The notes beneath the pieces were generated by a model. That model ran no database searches and was not told the DNA's origin. It saw only the letters and a program-made list of their open reading frames with translations. A DNA stretch of 16,832 nucleotides, taken from positions 1 to 16,832 of the forward strand of contig DAOWNO010000010.1 of assembly GCA_030642525.1 (NCBI GenBank). The letters run 5' to 3'. A program made the position numbers and the translations under genes. Positions 13,791 through 16,832 of the stretch are shown here, piece by piece (within the stretch, counting starts at the first letter, position 1; every line of letters starts with the position of its first letter). The stretch comes from Candidatus Aegiribacteria sp. GTDB taxonomy: Bacteria > Fermentibacterota > Fermentibacteria > Fermentibacterales > JCC-6.

Positions 13791-16763
13791 CTAAAACTCC
13801 GCCCCAAGAGTGATATAATTTTCCGGTCTTCGGGAAATACTATGGAGATCGGTTCTCCAGGCAATGTCGTGCTTCAGAATAAAATAACCAAGATTAATTC
13901 TGTAACCAATCCCTATTCCCATTTTAAGATTCTCGAGATGATAGCCTCCTTCAGTGGAAGCACCATGGAAGCTGCTGATATCATTGAGTGCACAGCCAAG
14001 ATCAATGAAAAGAACTCCTCTTCCGTTTCTGAAGGTTATCGGGAGGGGTGCATCCAGAGCAAGAGTATTTATGAAAGGCACTCTCAATTCTGCAGAGAAC
14101 AGTCCGTACCGGCGTCCCCGGATAGAAACATAATCGAATCCTCTGAGTATATCTCCATAATTAGTGTAGAATCCCAGTAACTCATCTATCGTATCCACTT
14201 CACCCCAGAGCAATCTGTGAGGCATAGCTCCGCCGAGGAAGAACGTCTGCGCGTTGGGACCCCAGCTTGTACCACCTGCAAATCTTGTTGCGAGAGTGAC
14301 ATTTCCTGATACCCAGGTGTAATTCCTGAAATCGATAAAGATTGTGCAGTAGCTTGCCGAGCCTGATATTTCAGGAGCGATCTCTCCGCGAACAGAAAGC
14401 CTTTGTCCTGCGCGTGGACCGACATTACCCCATAATGAGTTGTCAATTACAACTCCGGTGTTGAAGAAAATAATATCCTCATCAAAGTCTGCTGATGAAT
14501 ACCAGATACCGGTTCTGCTCAACCTGCGATAGCTCAATGAACCGTCTATTCTGAAAGAAGGACTGAATGGATAACTCACAACTCCGAATCCACCGAAGTC
14601 AACATCCCGGACTCCCTCTTCGTGTTCATCAGTAAAACGGAAAAGATAACGATTGGATTCGCGGAAGAGACCAAAGCCCAGATCCATCCTGTGTGGAAGG
14701 TAACTGTAATAGACAGCAGCATCTACTTCACTGATACTACCTCCATTCAGATTCATGTTGATGATGATCTGGTGATGGGCAAGTATGTCACTAAGTATTA
14801 CCTGGGTGTATCCAGCGAGTCCGAGGTATGAGTCATACGCCGCAACAGCACTGGCGTAATCAACTGATATTCGTGGAGAGTAAGGGGCAATGCTGCATTC
14901 GAATTCACACTCAACGGATTCATCTGATACGAATGGTATCTCCATTCGATCTTCAATATCCCTGTTTCTTACTTCTATCAGAGTTTCTTCTTTTTCCGAT
15001 GAATCCGGTGTAACGGCACTCTCGGAATTTCCGGATTCCTCGATGAGGAAAGATGCCTCTTCAGAAATACTCGTACTATCTGTTGTTCCATATGAAACCG
15101 CAATTGATCCGGGTTCACTGGATATTATCCTTCTTTCCAGAATATTGTATGCCAGAAATACACCATTTCCGCTCCAGTCGCTTGACACAAATGTCAGGAT
15201 TTCAGTGGAACCCGCCCAGCTTGGAGAATCAATTGTCCTGTAAAGCGCAGTAAGACGATCAACTTCACCTGTGGGTTCATGAAGAAGGTAGAGGTCGGGA
15301 TAACCATTCCTATCCGACATGAACAGCAGGCCATCCGGGACAGAAATAGGATATCTGATTTCGGAAGGATCAATAAATACCGTTCTTTGAGACCCATCAA
15401 GGCTATAACTGCGGATCATGGTTGTTTCAGGATCAACTTCCACAACACAGAGAATTTCATCTCCGTTCCAGGATAGATCCCGCTCATCATGATAATCATG
15501 AGATATCTGACTCAGAGAGTGCTCGAGAAGGTTCCAGACATAAATGTCAAGCTCTCCCTGATTCATACCGGCAAAAGCAATGAAAGAGCCACATGGTGAC
15601 CATACAGGATCGCGGATAAGATCCATCTCAAAAGGAAGCTGCGCCTGCTCTTCTTCAAAGCATATGATCAAACGGTCTCCTGTAATATACTGTACCGCAA
15701 TTACAATCGAATCGGCAGTTGGAGAAAAGCTGCAAACCCTGTACATGGGAGAAACCAGAACGTCCAAATATCCACCGGAAACGAAAGGTCTGCTCTTAAG
15801 CTCACCCGTCAGGGTTGATCTGACTGCGACTGCAAAATTGGCATGATGCCACTCAATTCCCGCAATCAATCCGCCATCGGATGAAACAACCGAACCATAC
15901 TGTACTACTCTTTTTCCGTTTCTGCGAATCGGGCTGCCAATGTCATCAGGACTTTCACAGCAGGCAAGTTCGGACAGGTAGTTTTCGCGAGCCCATTTCT
16001 GGAATCTTTTATTGAACTGTGCAAGTGACATTCCCATAGCGGCTTCAACCGCTCCTTCAAGTCCTTCTGAATTTCTGATGTTATTCACGAATTCCAGAAA
16101 AACATCCTCTCCATATCGCTCAAACATGAAGTGATAAATTGCCTGACCCTGCCTGTAAACAATGTAGTCTGTCCTTCTGGACAACTCTTCAATGGAGACT
16201 ATCTGATTATTGATAACCATGTCCCTGAATTCTGCTTCTGTTGCACCATCCCAGCCTGAAGATGTGAATTCCGCAAGCCCTTCCATCAGCCATAGAGGCG
16301 TTCTGGCCATGATTATCTCCCGCAGAGAACGTTTGTAAATCATATCAAAGATAAATGCATGGTTCAGTTCATGAGCAATCACATGACGAAATTCTGACCA
16401 GATTCCAGTAAATGGAATTACAACTCGCCCTTTGAAGAACTCGGTAAATCCTCCCACCCCCTGTGGAATGTCGTACGGATTGATATTCGTCTGACGGAAA
16501 TCTCCTGGAGTTAGATATAGAACAATTGGTATCTTATTCTCGGGTAAATAGTTAAATCGTTCAGAAAGCTCAAGTAAAGCTCTTTCTGTATGTACAAGAA
16601 GAGTCTCGGCAGGAACCTCTCCTCCCTGAGGAAAGTAGACAGTAAAATGTCCTGCCCGAATCTCCCACCAGTCATGTTCTCCAGACTGAACTTTGTTTCG
16701 ACCGTATGCTGTAGCCATACAAATAGATACAAGAAATAATAGAAGTAGTGCAACTTTTCTCAT
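13791..16763 (-). CDS. gluzincin protease / beta-propeller / outer-membrane beta-barrel fusion
   Basis: This 990-residue exported protein has signal peptide about 1-20. A peptidase MA-like gluzincin domain (about 30-275) carries HELNH (His131, Glu132, His135) and the downstream ligand Glu161 in WLMEGLAEF, so the zinc site looks intact. Residues about 285-570 are a TolB/PD40-like beta-propeller with repeats such as FSPTADSIVIA, DPVWSPCGSFIAFAGM and LLFMSDRNGYPDLYLL. An acidic linker (about 575-630) leads to an Omp85/BamA-like barrel domain (about 640-990) with FFLGGAMPHRLLWG and a terminal Phe (ITLGAEF) typical of BAM substrates. Parts are recognised by motif only. The protease and propeller would face the periplasm. 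ATG has GGAGG five bases upstream. It is the first gene of the envelope cluster. Confidence 0.85.
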   Translation of the reverse strand: MRKVALLLLFLVSICMATAYGRNKVQSGEHDWWEIRAGHFTVYFPQGGEVPAETLLVHTERALLELSERFNYLPENKIPIVLYLTPGDFRQTNINPYDIPQGVGGFTEFFKGRVVIPFTGIWSEFRHVIAHELNHAFIFDMIYKRSLREIIMARTPLWLMEGLAEFTSSGWDGATEAEFRDMVINNQIVSIEELSRRTDYIVYRQGQAIYHFMFERYGEDVFLEFVNNIRNSEGLEGAVEAAMGMSLAQFNKRFQKWARENYLSELACCESPDDIGSPIRRNGKRVVQYGSVVSSDGGLIAGIEWHHANFAVAVRSTLTGELKSRPFVSGGYLDVLVSPMYRVCSFSPTADSIVIAVQYITGDRLIICFEEEQAQLPFEMDLIRDPVWSPCGSFIAFAGMNQGELDIYVWNLLEHSLSQISHDYHDERDLSWNGDEILCVVEVDPETTMIRSYSLDGSQRTVFIDPSEIRYPISVPDGLLFMSDRNGYPDLYLLHEPTGEVDRLTALYRTIDSPSWAGSTEILTFVSSDWSGNGVFLAYNILERRIISSEPGSIAVSYGTTDSTSISEEASFLIEESGNSESAVTPDSSEKEETLIEVRNRDIEDRMEIPFVSDESVECEFECSIAPYSPRISVDYASAVAAYDSYLGLAGYTQVILSDILAHHQIIINMNLNGGSISEVDAAVYYSYLPHRMDLGFGLFRESNRYLFRFTDEHEEGVRDVDFGGFGVVSYPFSPSFRIDGSLSYRRLSRTGIWYSSADFDEDIIFFNTGVVIDNSLWGNVGPRAGQRLSVRGEIAPEISGSASYCTIFIDFRNYTWVSGNVTLATRFAGGTSWGPNAQTFFLGGAMPHRLLWGEVDTIDELLGFYTNYGDILRGFDYVSIRGRRYGLFSAELRVPFINTLALDAPLPITFRNGRGVLFIDLGCALNDISSFHGASTEGGYHLENLKMGIGIGYRINLGYFILKHDIAWRTDLHSISRRPENYITLGAEF

Positions 16764-16794
16764 GAAACCTCCTGCATACTGTCCGGATTGTTAT

Positions 16795-16829
16795 TGTTCG
16801 ACTATACTGCAAGGGTGGCTAATCGAACA
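16795..16829 (-). promoter_or_regulatory. inverted repeat and possible promoter before the OMP fusion gene
   Basis: A perfect 7-bp inverted repeat, TGTTCGA (16795-16801) and TCGAACA (16823-16829), is separated by 21 nt. On the minus strand TATAGT (16801-16806; 5/6 to the -10 consensus) overlaps the gene-proximal arm. The -35 at 15-18 nt spacing is poor and falls in the distal arm, which suits a promoter depending on an activator or repressor binding the repeat (inference). Transcription from here would leave a leader of about 30 nt. Confidence 0.4.
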
Positions 16830-16832
16830 GGA

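Overview
This window is chromosomal DNA from an uncultivated-looking, diderm (outer-membrane-bearing) bacterium of moderate GC content by eye. Evidence for an outer membrane includes two lipobox lipoproteins, one an LpoB-like penicillin-binding-protein activator, and a 990-residue exported protein ending in a beta-barrel with a terminal Phe. The protein families suggest a lineage near the FCB group, for example Fermentibacteria- or Eisenbacteria-like. That placement is an inference from family content, not a measurement. No phage, plasmid or CRISPR signature is visible.

Everything except one tiny gene lies on the minus strand, so transcription runs right to left. From the right end: (1) 16832-10192 is an envelope cluster of five genes. 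It encodes a gluzincin protease/beta-propeller/outer-membrane-barrel fusion, an exported zinc-ribbon plus SUMF1-like protein, LpoB, a COG3014-like TPR lipoprotein, and deoxyribose-phosphate aldolase (deoC, start-stop overlapped with the lipoprotein). It is closed by a strong hairpin terminator at 10132-10164. (2) 9994-10083 is the only plus-strand gene, a 29-residue single-span membrane peptide with an excellent ribosome-binding site. (3) 9925-7754 is a UvrD/PcrA helicase. (4) 7753-7447 is a gene-poor stretch that carries an unannotated 56-residue small ORF. A 22-bp inverted repeat flanks it, and one repeat copy lies in frame inside the start of the next gene. (5) 7446-4670 is split transketolase (N and C subunits, ATGA overlap) followed by a short-form D-3-phosphoglycerate dehydrogenase with its own sigma70-like promoter. 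(6) 4635-1006 is a tightly packed four-gene operon of membrane proteins of unknown function: an FN3/DUF6754-like protein, two six-TM proteins, and a two-TM protein with a large extracytoplasmic domain. (7) 998-930 holds two 28-nt palindromic repeats in tandem. (8) 924-139 is a DUF2400/TIGR02757 protein. (9) 74-2 is tRNA-Phe(GAA) with a clear promoter.

Functionally the window mixes central carbon metabolism (transketolase, PGDH, DeoC), DNA repair (UvrD), cell-envelope assembly (OMP fusion, LpoB, COG3014) and an undescribed membrane operon. The best candidates for new biology are the four-gene membrane operon, the protease-propeller-barrel fusion with its exported zinc-ribbon neighbour, the two small genes, and the two palindromic repeat families that sit against or inside gene starts.
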